Below, piece after piece: positions 9,324 to 18,172 of a stretch of 64,000 bases of DNA. The DNA comes from Reinekea forsetii (GTDB taxonomy: Bacteria > Pseudomonadota > Gammaproteobacteria > Pseudomonadales > Natronospirillaceae). Both the position numbers and the translations under genes were made by a program. Location of the stretch: positions 1 to 64,000 of the forward strand of contig NZ_JAHKPH010000014.1 of assembly GCF_018860385.1 (NCBI RefSeq). Reading direction: 5' to 3'. Every line of letters begins with the position of its first letter. Position 1 is the stretch's first letter. The notes beneath the pieces were generated by a model. It was not told the origin of the DNA and did no database searches. It saw nothing but the letters and a program-made list of their open reading frames with translations.

Positions 9324-9736
9324 CACATCACCTGTCGTTTAACGAATGTAGTAGCAATAGGAATCTTTGCAGCCGCTAAAGCAAATGCTTCGCGTGCAAT
9401 CTCTTCACTAACGCCTTCCATTTCGTATAGAACTTTACCTGGTTGAATCTGGCATACCCAGTATTCAACGTTACCCTTACCTTTACCCTGACGAACCTCT
9501 AGAGGCTTCTGAGTAATCGGCTTATCTGGGAATACACGAATCCAGATTTTACCACCACGTTTAATATGACGAGTCATAGCACGACGTGCGGCTTCAATCT
9601 GACGGGCAGTAATACGACCACGGCCAGTTGCTTTAAGTGCATATTCTCCAAAGCTTACTTTGCTTCCGCGAAGTGCAAGACCGCGATTACGGCCCTTCAT
9701 CATCTTGCGGAATTTCGTACGTTTAGGCATTAACAT
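9323..9736 (-). CDS. rplP: 50S ribosomal protein L16
   Basis: 137 residues (E. coli 136). [19 protein letters not shown] and the central [21 protein letters not shown] are diagnostic; the K-P-x-x-x-R-x-G-K-G-K loop approaches the peptidyl-transferase centre. AAGGAG lies eight bases before the ATG. The 3' end overlaps rpmC by one base. Confidence 0.98.
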   Translation of the reverse strand: MLMPKRTKFRKMMKGRNRGLALRGSKVSFGEYALKATGRGRITARQIEAARRAMTRHIKRGGKIWIRVFPDKPITQKPLEVRQGKGKGNVEYWVCQIQPGKVLYEMEGVSEEIAREAFALAAAKIPIATTFVKRQVM

Positions 9737-9748
9737 TGAACGTACTCC

Positions 9749-10441
9749 TTATCGCTTCGCGTTTTTCTTAGGTGCTGCTTTTGCTTTCGCATTGGCGCGT
9801 ACTTCTTCAATACCGCCTAAAACTTCACCTTTGAAAATCCAAACTTTAATACCGATAATACCGTAAGTGGTATTAGCTTCGGCAGTAGCATAATCAATAT
9901 CAGCACGTAAGGTATGCAAAGGTACGCGACCTTCCATGTACCACTCTGCTCGAGCAATTTCAGCACCGCCTAAACGGCCGCTTACTTGTACACGAATACC
10001 TTGAGCACCGCCTCGCATAGCGTTCTGCATAACGCGCTTCATCGCACGGCGGAACATTACACGGCGCTCTAGCTGACCCGCAATAGAGTGGGCAACTAAC
10101 TTACTGTCAAGATCTGGCTTACGAATCTCTTCGATGTTGATATGGACAGGAATGCCCATCATTGCTGTCAATTCTTGACGCAATACTTCAACATCTTCAC
10201 CTTTCTTACCGATCACAATACCTGGACGAGCGGTATGAATTGAGATTTTCGCATTCTGAGCAGGTCGTTCAATAACGATCTTGCTTACAGAAGCCTTTTC
10301 TAATTTCTTCTCTAAAAAGCTACGAACTTCAATGTCGTTCAATAGTTTCTTCGAGTACGTATCACTTCCCGCATACCAGACCGAGTTATGGTCTTTAGTG
10401 ATGCCGAGTCGGATACCAGTCGGATGAACCTTTTGACCCAT
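9749..10441 (-). CDS. rpsC: 30S ribosomal protein S3
   Basis: 230 residues (E. coli 233). [20 protein letters not shown], the KH domain with [18 protein letters not shown] (about 74-92) and the C-terminal domain with [19 protein letters not shown] are all present. S3 lines the mRNA entry channel and contributes helicase activity of the ribosome. The tail ends in Lys/Ala-rich sequence, as is common. Confidence 0.98.
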   Translation of the reverse strand: MGQKVHPTGIRLGITKDHNSVWYAGSDTYSKKLLNDIEVRSFLEKKLEKASVSKIVIERPAQNAKISIHTARPGIVIGKKGEDVEVLRQELTAMMGIPVHINIEEIRKPDLDSKLVAHSIAGQLERRVMFRRAMKRVMQNAMRGGAQGIRVQVSGRLGGAEIARAEWYMEGRVPLHTLRADIDYATAEANTTYGIIGIKVWIFKGEVLGGIEEVRANAKAKAAPKKNAKR

Positions 10442-10456
10442 TTGAACTCTCTCCTA

Positions 10457-10795
10457 TTAATTCTGCTCGGCAACTTTAACCGTGATGTGACAAGATCTTT
10501 TTAAGATCCGGTCTGCACGGCCTTTAGCACGCGGACGAATACGTTTCATAGTCATGCCTTCATCAACGAAGACAGTAGAGACGTTTAGTTCGTCAACATC
10601 TGCACCATTATTGTGTTCAGCGTTTGCAACTGCAGACTCAAGAACTTTCTTTACTAAGTCAGCACCCTTTTTAGGGCTAAACGTTAGAATGTCTAAAGCT
10701 TCAGCAACCGACTTACCACGGATTAAATCCGCAATAAGACGACCTTTCTGAGCAGACAGACGCGCACCGCGCATTACAGCTTGTGTTTCCATCAT
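10457..10795 (-). CDS. rplV: 50S ribosomal protein L22
   Basis: 112 residues (E. coli 110). [20 protein letters not shown] and the long loop with [20 protein letters not shown], the part that reaches into the exit tunnel in known structures, are clear. Two adjacent ATG codons (10795 and 10792) are both at acceptable distances from AAGGGG, so the start is uncertain by one residue. Confidence 0.97.
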   Translation of the reverse strand: MMETQAVMRGARLSAQKGRLIADLIRGKSVAEALDILTFSPKKGADLVKKVLESAVANAEHNNGADVDELNVSTVFVDEGMTMKRIRPRAKGRADRILKRSCHITVKVAEQN

Positions 10796-10804
10796 ATCTA
10801 CCCC

Positions 10805-11077
10805 TTACCTAGCTTTCTTGTCCGCAGCATGGCCTTTATAAGTACGAGTAAGTGCAAACTCACCCAACTTGTGTCCAACCATATCTTCGGTTACAAACAC
10901 AGGCACATGTTGACGGCCATTATGGACTGCAAAGGTCAACCCAACAAATTCTGGGAAGATTGTGGAGCGACGAGACCAAGTTTTGATAGGTCGCTTTTCG
11001 CCCGCTTCCAGTGCAGCCTCTACCTTTTTCATCAAGTGCAGGTCTACAAATGGACCTTTCTTAAGTGAACGTGGCAC
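10805..11077 (-). CDS. rpsS: 30S ribosomal protein S19
   Basis: 90 residues (E. coli 92). [40 protein letters not shown] and the ending [20 protein letters not shown] are typical. S19 pairs with S13 in the 30S head and contacts the large subunit. Order and spacing match other S10 operons. Confidence 0.98.
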   Translation of the reverse strand: MPRSLKKGPFVDLHLMKKVEAALEAGEKRPIKTWSRRSTIFPEFVGLTFAVHNGRQHVPVFVTEDMVGHKLGEFALTRTYKGHAADKKAR

Positions 11078-11099
11078 AGCCTTTTCCTCTTAAATTAAA

Positions 11100-11924
11100 T
11101 TACTTAGAACGACGACGGACAATATATTGATCCGTGCGCTTGTTCTTACGTGTTTTGTAACCCTTAGTTGGAACGCCCCAAGGAGTAACTGGATGACGAC
11201 CGCCCGAAGTACGACCTTCACCACCACCATGCGGGTGATCTACCGGGTTCATGGCAACACCACGAACAGTCGGACGAACACCGCGCCAGCGTGAAGCACC
11301 TGCTTTACCGAGCTGACGCAAGCTATGTTCTGAGTTGCTCACTTCACCTAAAGTGGCGCGGCAATCAGAAAGAACTTTACGCATTTCACCTGAACGCAAA
11401 CGTAGAGTTGCATAAGCACCTTCACGAGCGACCAACTGAACTGAAGTACCGGCTGAACGAGCGATTTGACCGCCTTTGCCTGGCTTCATCTCAATATTAT
11501 GCACAACAGAACCAACAGGCATGCTGCGCAAAGGCATTGTATTACCAACCTTGATTGGCGCGTGGTCGCCAGAAATAACCTGATCACCAGCTTTCAAACC
11601 GCCTGGTGCCAAGATATAACGACGCTCACCGTCTGCGTAGCAAACTAATGCAATGTGCGCAGAACGGTTTGGATCGTATTCCAAACGCTCGACTTTCGCA
11701 GCAATTCCGTCTTTGTTGCGCTTAAAGTCAACTAAACGATAATGGTGCTTATGACCACCGCCGATGTGGCGAGTAGTGATACGACCGTTGTTGTTACGAC
11801 CACCTGATTTAGATTTCTTCTCAACTAAAGGAGCGTACGGAGAACCTTTATGAAGCTCTTCGTGTACTATTTTAGTTAGGTGACGACGACCCGCTGAGGT
11901 CGGTTTTGCTTTGACAATAGCCAT
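11100..11924 (-). CDS. rplB: 50S ribosomal protein L2
   Basis: 274 residues (E. coli 273). The OB-fold RNA-binding part (about 60-200) is followed by the invariant region [20 protein letters not shown], which holds the histidine linked to peptidyl-transferase assembly. L2 is one of the most conserved ribosomal proteins and is needed for subunit association. It lies between rplW and rpsS. Confidence 0.98.
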   Translation of the reverse strand: MAIVKAKPTSAGRRHLTKIVHEELHKGSPYAPLVEKKSKSGGRNNNGRITTRHIGGGHKHHYRLVDFKRNKDGIAAKVERLEYDPNRSAHIALVCYADGERRYILAPGGLKAGDQVISGDHAPIKVGNTMPLRSMPVGSVVHNIEMKPGKGGQIARSAGTSVQLVAREGAYATLRLRSGEMRKVLSDCRATLGEVSNSEHSLRQLGKAGASRWRGVRPTVRGVAMNPVDHPHGGGEGRTSGGRHPVTPWGVPTKGYKTRKNKRTDQYIVRRRSK

Positions 11925-11941
11925 TGCTCGAAACCCCTACC

Positions 11942-12238
11942 TTATTCTGCGCCCAGGAAATCAATTTCCTGACCGTCAGCTAATCGTACGTAAGCTTTCT
12001 TAACATCAACACGTTTACCCATGCCACGCTGTGTGCGCTTGGTTTTACCCTTTTGGATAAGTGTACGTACTGAGTCAACCTTAACTTCGAACAACTGCTC
12101 GACAGCCTTTTTGATTTCAGGCTTAGTTGCATCTTTAGCCACACGGAAAACGTATTGACTATTCCCTTCCGCTACGATCGTCGCTTTTTCAGAGATGTGC
12201 GGACCTAAAACGACCTGATAGATACGTTCCTGGTTCAT
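11942..12238 (-). CDS. rplW: 50S ribosomal protein L23
   Basis: 98 residues (E. coli 100). [20 protein letters not shown] and [20 protein letters not shown] mark L23, the docking site for trigger factor and SRP at the tunnel exit. Its ATG overlaps the rplD stop by four bases (ATGA), a sign of translational coupling with L4. Confidence 0.98.
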   Translation of the reverse strand: MNQERIYQVVLGPHISEKATIVAEGNSQYVFRVAKDATKPEIKKAVEQLFEVKVDSVRTLIQKGKTKRTQRGMGKRVDVKKAYVRLADGQEIDFLGAE

Positions 12239-12843
12239 GCGTAAACCTCCTCAAGCTTCTTAAGCGCGGCTACAGTTACCAACACCTTCTTGTAAGCTAC
12301 AAGGTTAACTGGGTTTACACCAGCAACGTCACTTACTTCAATGTGTGGAACGTTACGAGAAGAAAGATGCAGGTTTTGATCTACTTCATCAGCGATGATC
12401 AAAGCACTTGTTACATCGATTTCTTTCATTTTTGCCAAGAATAATTTAGTTTTTGGTTGTTCAAATTTAAGATCTTCAACAACAACTAAACGGTCCTGAC
12501 GAACTAACTCAGACAATATAGATTTAACCGCACCACGATACATTTTACGGTTAACTTTCTGAGACCAGTCTTGTGGAGTACGAGCAAAAGCGTGACCACC
12601 ACCAACCCAGATTGGGCTGCGGATAGTACCAGCACGAGCACGACCCGTACCTTTTTGACGCCATGGCTTAGCACCACCACCAGCAACTTGAGAACGAGTC
12701 TTAGTTGCACGACTACCTTGACGAGCACCAGCCAAGTAAGCATTCACTACTTGATGCACTAGCGCTTCATTATATTCATTACCAAAGGTGGCTTCGCTTA
12801 GCTCAACCTTGGTACTAGCATTACCAGCAACTTGAATATCCAT
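12235..12843 (-). CDS. rplD: 50S ribosomal protein L4
   Basis: 202 residues (E. coli 201). [20 protein letters not shown] and [20 protein letters not shown] form the extended loop that reaches into the exit tunnel. In E. coli L4 also represses its own operon through the S10 leader and RNase E; the leader before rpsJ here is far shorter, so that mechanism is unlikely in the same form. The ribosome binding site AGGAGGT is strong. Confidence 0.98.
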   Translation of the reverse strand: MDIQVAGNASTKVELSEATFGNEYNEALVHQVVNAYLAGARQGSRATKTRSQVAGGGAKPWRQKGTGRARAGTIRSPIWVGGGHAFARTPQDWSQKVNRKMYRGAVKSILSELVRQDRLVVVEDLKFEQPKTKLFLAKMKEIDVTSALIIADEVDQNLHLSSRNVPHIEVSDVAGVNPVNLVAYKKVLVTVAALKKLEEVYA

Positions 12844-12852
12844 TGCTACCTC

Positions 12853-13485
12853 CTAGCCTTTAACCGCAGGTTGAACAACAACACGACCACCGGTTGCACC
12901 CGGTACCGCACCTTTAATGAGCAGCAAGTTACGCTCAGCATCTACACGTACAACCTCTAAAGATTGAACAGTATTGCGAACGGCACCCATGTGACCTGCC
13001 ATTTTCTTACCTTTCCAAACACGACCTGGTGTTTGACACTGACCGATAGAACCGGGAGCACGGTGAGAAAGGGAGTTACCATGAGTTGCGTCTTGCATAG
13101 AGAAGTTGTGACGCTTGATCGCGCCAGCGAAGCCTTTACCTTTAGAGGTTCCGGTCACATCAACTTTCTGACCCGCTTCGAACAATTCAACAGTTAGCTC
13201 TTTACCTGCTTCGTATTCTGAAGCATCAGCAACTGTGAATTCACGAGTAGAATCACCCATTTCAACGTTAGCTTTAGCAAAATGACCTGCCTCTGCCTTG
13301 CTAACCTTGTTTGCGCGCTTGTTACCAGCTGTAAGCTGAACAGCGACATAGCCGTCGGTTTCTTTCGTTTTCACTTGAGAAACGCGATTAGGCTCAACTT
13401 CAACGACCGTTACAGGGATAGAAACGCCATCTTCTGTGAAAATGCGAGTCATACCTTGCTTTCGGCCAATTAAACCAATTGACAT
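12853..13485 (-). CDS. rplC: 50S ribosomal protein L3
   Basis: 210 residues (E. coli 209). [20 protein letters not shown], the extension with [20 protein letters not shown], and the Gln150-region methylation-site sequence are conserved. L3 is an early 23S rRNA binder whose loop reaches the peptidyl-transferase centre. A 102-base structured gap separates it from rpsJ, unusually long for this operon. AGAGGAATAAAGTA precedes the ATG. Confidence 0.98.
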   Translation of the reverse strand: MSIGLIGRKQGMTRIFTEDGVSIPVTVVEVEPNRVSQVKTKETDGYVAVQLTAGNKRANKVSKAEAGHFAKANVEMGDSTREFTVADASEYEAGKELTVELFEAGQKVDVTGTSKGKGFAGAIKRHNFSMQDATHGNSLSHRAPGSIGQCQTPGRVWKGKKMAGHMGAVRNTVQSLEVVRVDAERNLLLIKGAVPGATGGRVVVQPAVKG

Positions 13486-13587
13486 TACTTTATTCCTCTA
13501 TGTACGGGGCTAAAACCCGCTATGGCCGCCCCAACTTTACCTTTCGGTATTACTAGGGCCGTTACAGTAGAGCATCTACTTTATTTA
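13486..13587 (-). promoter_or_regulatory. Structured rpsJ-rplC intercistronic region
   Basis: Three minus-strand hairpins are visible: AGTAGA/TCTACT around a 3-base loop (13566-13580), TACC-GAAA-GGTA with a GNRA-type tetraloop (13538-13549), and GGGGC (13532-13528) with GCCCC (13510-13506) just before the rplC ribosome binding site. Two GGCC copies could pair as an outer helix. Such a region could be an RNA-processing site or a ribosomal-protein target. Folding is seen; function is inferred. Confidence 0.5.
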
Positions 13588-13899
13588 CTAGCCTAAGCTA
13601 ATCTGAATATCCACACCTGCTGCCAAATCCAACTTACGCAGTGCATCCACTGTCTTTTCAGTTGGTTCAACAATATCTAGCATGCGCTTGTGAGTACGAA
13701 TTTCGTACTGATCACGCGCATCCTTGTTCACGTGCGGAGAGATCAGCACAGTGAAACGCTCTTTACGAGTAGGTAGCGGAATAGGGCCGCGCACCTGCGC
13801 GCCTGTACGTTTCGCCGTATCGACAATTTCTTGAGTCGACGCATCGATCAATCTATGATCGAAAGCTTTCAAGCGAATTCTGATCTTTTGGTTCTGCAT
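13588..13899 (-). CDS. rpsJ: 30S ribosomal protein S10 (NusE)
   Basis: 103 residues, as in E. coli. [19 protein letters not shown] and [20 protein letters not shown] are diagnostic. S10 is part of the 30S head and, as NusE, of antitermination complexes. It opens the ribosomal block here: a strong promoter lies 62 bases upstream and the next gene upstream is divergent, so the usual str-operon genes do not feed into it. Confidence 0.98.
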   Translation of the reverse strand: MQNQKIRIRLKAFDHRLIDASTQEIVDTAKRTGAQVRGPIPLPTRKERFTVLISPHVNKDARDQYEIRTHKRMLDIVEPTEKTVDALRKLDLAAGVDIQISLG

Positions 13900-13960
13900 G
13901 TGACCAAAGCTCCAAAGATGTTAAACAGCAGTTAATTTCCCCCAAATTCGAGGGACGCGT

Positions 13961-13989
13961 ATTGTATGTATCTTGGCCAGAAGTGTCAA
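13961..13989 (-). promoter_or_regulatory. Promoter of the S10-spc-alpha block
   Basis: On the minus strand TTGACA (13989-13984), exactly 17 bases, then TACAAT (13966-13961): a near-consensus sigma-70 promoter. Transcription would start near 13954, leaving a leader of only about 55 bases before rpsJ. That is too short for the roughly 170-base S10 leader through which L4 acts in E. coli. Confidence 0.88.
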
Positions 13990-14157
13990 TCTAAGAATAG
14001 ATCTGGTTTTCATTATAGAAATCATACACTTACCTTTGGGTGTAGAATTTGTTTACAAAAGGTTACATTGGTAGGAGCATGATTACTGGGTGTTCGACCA
14101 CTTAAGAAGATTTGAGTTACAAAATATAACTAACTAGATGCCTACTCCGCTGCAGAT

Positions 14158-14186
14158 TTGACACAACAAGCCGATACCTTTGTTAT
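14158..14186 (+). promoter_or_regulatory. Promoter for the DUF3391/HD-GYP gene
   Basis: TTGACA (14158-14163), a 17-base spacer and TGTTAT (14181-14186) face the plus strand, 85 bases before the ATG at 14271. The rest of the 371-base gap between rpsJ and this gene holds only the divergent S10 promoter; I see no other feature there. Confidence 0.65.
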
Positions 14187-14270
14187 GCACACAAACCTAG
14201 AGCGTTAGCGATCTCACGGCTCGCGGAATCTCAAATTTGTGATAGACTTCATACATTAATGTACAGGTAG

Positions 14271-15530
14271 ATGTTCAATGTGATCCAGTCACCTAAGCAG
14301 ATCAACGACAGCACGCTTGCCTTGCCAGTCAATTTACTGGAAAAAGGCATGTTTGTGTGTCGATTAGATCGGCCATGGCTAGGAACACCCTTTTTAATGC
14401 AAGGGTTTATGCTTCATTCTGGCGAAGACATCGCTACACTGCAAAACCTGTGTGAATTTGTTTATGTTGATACCCATAAAAGCATCTACACTTTCAAACA
14501 AAAGAAGAAAACCACCCTCTTTAAAAAGCCCTTAAAGGCATCAACCGCTGAAATCCCCGCTTCCATAGATAGAGATCTGGCTAAAACCGGACTGCGCACA
14601 GTGCTGCCTGTGTACACAGAATCCATAAAATCTTTACGGGCTTGCTATAAGCAGTTTTCAATACATCAAGAATTTGATGCTAAAAAGCTCACCTCACAAG
14701 TTGAGCATTGCTTGGATTCTATTTTGCAAAATACCTCGGCCATGTCTTGGCTTTCGAGAGTGAAGTCACACCAAAACTATGGCTTTGAACATGCCATGCA
14801 CGTTAGCATCTTAGCCATGGTTTTTGCTGTCCATTGTGGCTGGACCCGTGCGGAGGCAAAAACTGCAGGTCTTGCTGGGTTACTGTTTGACATAGGCAAC
14901 ATTAAGATTCCCCAAGCTATCTTAAACAAACCAGGCCCACTGACTGAGTCTGAATGGCAATTAATTCAGTCGCACCCTAAATGGACTCGTTATTTTCTGG
15001 AAAAATCTGGATTTGAGCAGGCCGTGGTCGATGCAGGTTATTACCACCATGAACGGGCAGACGGGAACGGTTATCCTGCGAAGCGCTTAAGCAGCCACAC
15101 CAACCAATATGCTCAATTGATTCACATCTTAGATGCCTTTGATGCCATGACCAGTTTTAGACCCTATGCTGAGCAACGTACCGTATTTGAAGCCTGTCGT
15201 ATTCTTTATCGCGGGCGAGGGTCTGACTTCGACAGCTACTTAGTTGATCAATTTATCGCCATGATGGGCACCTACCCTATTGGTACCCTTGTTGAATTGA
15301 GCAGTGGTGAGGTGGGTGTCGTTATTGGGCAAAACAATAATGCCCGCTTATTGCCTAAGCTTTCCATCATTCGTGATCAAAATAAAAATGAAATGCCAGA
15401 AACCATCGTCAACTTACGTGATGTTGTCGATAAACAAGGTAATCCTCGAGTGCGCATTAAAACTATGCTGCACGATGGTTGCTATGGTGTTTTTATGCAC
15501 GACTACACTCGGCAACTGCTAACGAGCTAA
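14271..15530 (+). CDS. DUF3391 / degenerate HD-GYP domain protein
   Basis: 419 residues. An N-terminal DUF3391 domain (about 15-72, LEKGMFVCRLDRPW) precedes an HD-GYP domain (about 165-360), a family that hydrolyses cyclic-di-GMP. The distal motif is intact (HHERADGNGYP, 259-269) and H174/H177 are present, but the central HDxGK motif reads FDIGN at 206-210. The metal-binding histidine and the lysine are thus replaced, so phosphodiesterase activity is doubtful; a binding or scaffold role is possible. It lies alone, divergent from the ribosomal block, with its own promoter and AGGTAG before the ATG. Confidence 0.88.
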   Translation: MFNVIQSPKQINDSTLALPVNLLEKGMFVCRLDRPWLGTPFLMQGFMLHSGEDIATLQNLCEFVYVDTHKSIYTFKQKKKTTLFKKPLKASTAEIPASIDRDLAKTGLRTVLPVYTESIKSLRACYKQFSIHQEFDAKKLTSQVEHCLDSILQNTSAMSWLSRVKSHQNYGFEHAMHVSILAMVFAVHCGWTRAEAKTAGLAGLLFDIGNIKIPQAILNKPGPLTESEWQLIQSHPKWTRYFLEKSGFEQAVVDAGYYHHERADGNGYPAKRLSSHTNQYAQLIHILDAFDAMTSFRPYAEQRTVFEACRILYRGRGSDFDSYLVDQFIAMMGTYPIGTLVELSSGEVGVVIGQNNNARLLPKLSIIRDQNKNEMPETIVNLRDVVDKQGNPRVRIKTMLHDGCYGVFMHDYTRQLLTS

Positions 15531-15610
15531 CCACCCTTATAGGTTACGCTTACAATATCGTCCGATTCGATTTATCCTAACCGCATTAGATACTCCGCAA
15601 GAGAACCGCT

Positions 15611-17041
15611 ATGCCCACTGAGTTTTTCGTTACACTGTTGGCCAGCACTTACGCCTTAGTTTTATTCGGCCTCAGTTTTCGTATTTTACTGAGACGTCGC
15701 CCAGTGGGCGTAACTCTAGCTTGGCTCTTATTTATTTATATTCTCCCCGGTATGGGCATAGTGCTGTACTTGCTGTTTGGCGAACGCTATTTAGGCAGCC
15801 TTAGAGCGAAGCGTGCTGCTGAACAGTTTAAACACTACTCGCAATGGTTACATTCTTTGCAAGTACCCACCTTTTTACCCGACGCTGCACCAAAAGTTAT
15901 GAAGTTAGTTCACCAAGCCATTGGTGCACCCGCATTAAATGTAGAGCGTTGGAAAGTTTTAAACCAATCTGATGAGCTATACAGCACATTACTCGACGAT
16001 ATTAATCGTGCAGAGAAAGTCATTTTTGCTGAATTTTATATTATAGAGGTTAAGGGCAATGTTCACCGCGTTGTCGATGCGCTCATTGCAGCCGCTAAAC
16101 GCGGTGTGCACGTTCACCTCATGTTTGACAGCGTTGGGTCAAGCCGATTTTTTCGCAGCGACCATGTAAAAAACATGCGTAGCCAAGGCATTCAAATCAT
16201 AGATTCACTACATGCAAATTTGTTAAGGATGACGTTACGCCGGCAAGACCTGCGCATGCATCGCAAGCTGATCAGCATAGATGGTAACGTAGCTTACACC
16301 GGCTCAATGAATTTAGTGGATCCTAAGTATTTCAAAACCGATGCCGGCGTGGGTGAGTGGATTGATATTATGGTGCGCCTTGAAGGCGGAATATCGCACT
16401 TTATTCAAAGCACACTGGTGTTTGATTGGGAGTTAGAAACAGGCATCCGTCTCGAAAAACACCTTTGCTGGCCAACACAAAACACACATACATCGGAACA
16501 AATGCAATTATTACCCAGTGGCCCCGCGTTGGATGACGAGCTATTATTACAAGTACTGCTAACCGCCATTCACAGCGCGCAGCATCGCGTGATCATTACG
16601 ACGCCTTACTTTGTCCCAGATGAATCGCTATTGCAGGCGTTAAAAACCGCTGCAAAACGCAACGTTGAAGTTATCATTTTACTGCCACGATTAAATGACA
16701 GTAAGCTGGCCCAATACGCAGGCCGATCTTTCTTCGAAGAGCTTTTGCTTTCTGGGGTAGACATTCGCCGTTTTGAAGGTGGGCTGCTACACACTAAGTC
16801 GGTTGTGATTGATGATTCATTAACCTTGGTCGGCTCGGTTAATTTAGATATGCGAAGCATCTGGCTTAATTTTGAATCGACACTGATTGTAGAAGATGTT
16901 CAATTTAATGCGGCCATCATGGCTGTGATCAAAAGCTATTTGTCTGACTCAAAATCACTGACATTGGCGCAATGGCGAGCGCGATCCTTACCTAAAAAGG
17001 TATTTGAAAGCATCGCTCAGCTCGCCAGCCCTTTGCTCTAA
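15611..17041 (+). CDS. cls: Cardiolipin synthase (PLD family)
   Basis: 476 residues. Two N-terminal membrane segments (about 5-25 and 34-56) are followed by two phospholipase-D-type HKD motifs: MHRKLISIDGNVAYTGSMN and LHTKSVVIDDSLTLVGSVN. This is the ClsA layout. The enzyme condenses two phosphatidylglycerols to cardiolipin and glycerol in the inner membrane. It ends three bases from the converging nrdB gene, with no terminator visible between them. The length matches ClsA (E. coli 486), so full function is likely. Confidence 0.93.
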   Translation: MPTEFFVTLLASTYALVLFGLSFRILLRRRPVGVTLAWLLFIYILPGMGIVLYLLFGERYLGSLRAKRAAEQFKHYSQWLHSLQVPTFLPDAAPKVMKLVHQAIGAPALNVERWKVLNQSDELYSTLLDDINRAEKVIFAEFYIIEVKGNVHRVVDALIAAAKRGVHVHLMFDSVGSSRFFRSDHVKNMRSQGIQIIDSLHANLLRMTLRRQDLRMHRKLISIDGNVAYTGSMNLVDPKYFKTDAGVGEWIDIMVRLEGGISHFIQSTLVFDWELETGIRLEKHLCWPTQNTHTSEQMQLLPSGPALDDELLLQVLLTAIHSAQHRVIITTPYFVPDESLLQALKTAAKRNVEVIILLPRLNDSKLAQYAGRSFFEELLLSGVDIRRFEGGLLHTKSVVIDDSLTLVGSVNLDMRSIWLNFESTLIVEDVQFNAAIMAVIKSYLSDSKSLTLAQWRARSLPKKVFESIAQLASPLL

Positions 17042-17044
17042 TGA

Positions 17045-18157
17045 CTATAGCTCGAACGCTTCGAATTCGTTCGTATTCACTTCGGTATTAACTGCGCCCA
17101 CTAGGTAACTCGATATCTCAACTTCTTGCGGAGCGACTTGTACCGCCTCACTCGACACCCAGTGATCCATCCATGGCAGAGGATTATCGGTGCGATTAAA
17201 CAACGGAGCTTGCTTAAGCGCCTGCAGTCGCTCATCGGTTAAGAACTCAATATAGTGGTGCAGAATATCTGCGTTTATACCCATCATAGATCCTTGTGCA
17301 AACAGGTAGTTTGCCCAGGCTTTTTCTTGATCTGCGGCATCTTTAAAAATACCCATCAGCTCGCCCTGACACTCTTTTGCTATGTCAGCCATTTCTGGAT
17401 CGTCTTTGCCTTCGGCCCAAGTATTAATAATGAACTCTGTACCGCTAAGATGCAGCGCCTCATCGCGTGCGATAAGCTTCACTACTTTTGCATTACCCTC
17501 CATTTTTGCATTTTCTGCAAACGCAAAACTGCAGGCAAAACTGACATAAAAGCGAATGGCCTCCAATACATTAACCGTCACCATTGTCAGGTACAGCAAT
17601 CGCTTTATTTCGCGTTGCTTAGCCGATGTTTGTTCATTCGGAGCCAGTAAGTGCCATTGCTGAACAGCATAAATCAACTGATCGTAGTAATCGGTGATGG
17701 ATTCAGCCCGCTCGACTATTTCCGGTGTATTCACAATGTCGTCAAAGATGACGCTGGGATCAGACACAATATTACGAATGATATGCGTGTATGAGCGCGA
17801 ATGAATCGTCTCACTAAACGCCCAGGTTTCTATCCAAGTTTCTAACTCAGGCAAACTGACTATCGGCAAGAAGGCAATATTAGGTGAGCGCCCTTGCACG
17901 CTGTCTAGCAAAGTCTGATATTTTAAATTACTTAAGAAAATATGCTTTTCATGCTCACTCAGTGCTAAAAAGTCTTTTCTATCTTGAGATAAATCTACTT
18001 CTTCCGGGCGCCAAAAAAAAGACAGTTGCTTTTCTATCAATTGTTCAAACATGGGATAACGTTGTTGATCAAATCGTGCAACATTGACGGACTCTCCCAT
18101 AAACATCGGTTGAGTTAACGGGTTAAATTGCTTTTGATTAAACGATAAAAAACTCAT
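17045..18157 (-). CDS. nrdB: Class Ia ribonucleotide reductase, small subunit
   Basis: 370 residues (E. coli 376). The diiron-tyrosyl radical centre is present: D85, E116, H119 and radical tyrosine Y123 in [15 protein letters not shown], with later ligands in [13 protein letters not shown]. NrdB generates the radical used by NrdA to reduce ribonucleoside diphosphates; the C-terminal tail ending EAFEL docks on NrdA. It is 15 bases after nrdA with AAGGAGT before the ATG, so both are cotranscribed under the cobalamin riboswitch. Confidence 0.97.
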   Translation of the reverse strand: MSFLSFNQKQFNPLTQPMFMGESVNVARFDQQRYPMFEQLIEKQLSFFWRPEEVDLSQDRKDFLALSEHEKHIFLSNLKYQTLLDSVQGRSPNIAFLPIVSLPELETWIETWAFSETIHSRSYTHIIRNIVSDPSVIFDDIVNTPEIVERAESITDYYDQLIYAVQQWHLLAPNEQTSAKQREIKRLLYLTMVTVNVLEAIRFYVSFACSFAFAENAKMEGNAKVVKLIARDEALHLSGTEFIINTWAEGKDDPEMADIAKECQGELMGIFKDAADQEKAWANYLFAQGSMMGINADILHHYIEFLTDERLQALKQAPLFNRTDNPLPWMDHWVSSEAVQVAPQEVEISSYLVGAVNTEVNTNEFEAFEL

Positions 18158-18172
18158 CTCACACTCCTTAAA

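Noticed and set aside
4705-13485. Many open frames opposite the ribosomal protein genes
   Set aside because: They mirror codon structure of the minus-strand genes, lack ribosome binding sites and are not protein-like.
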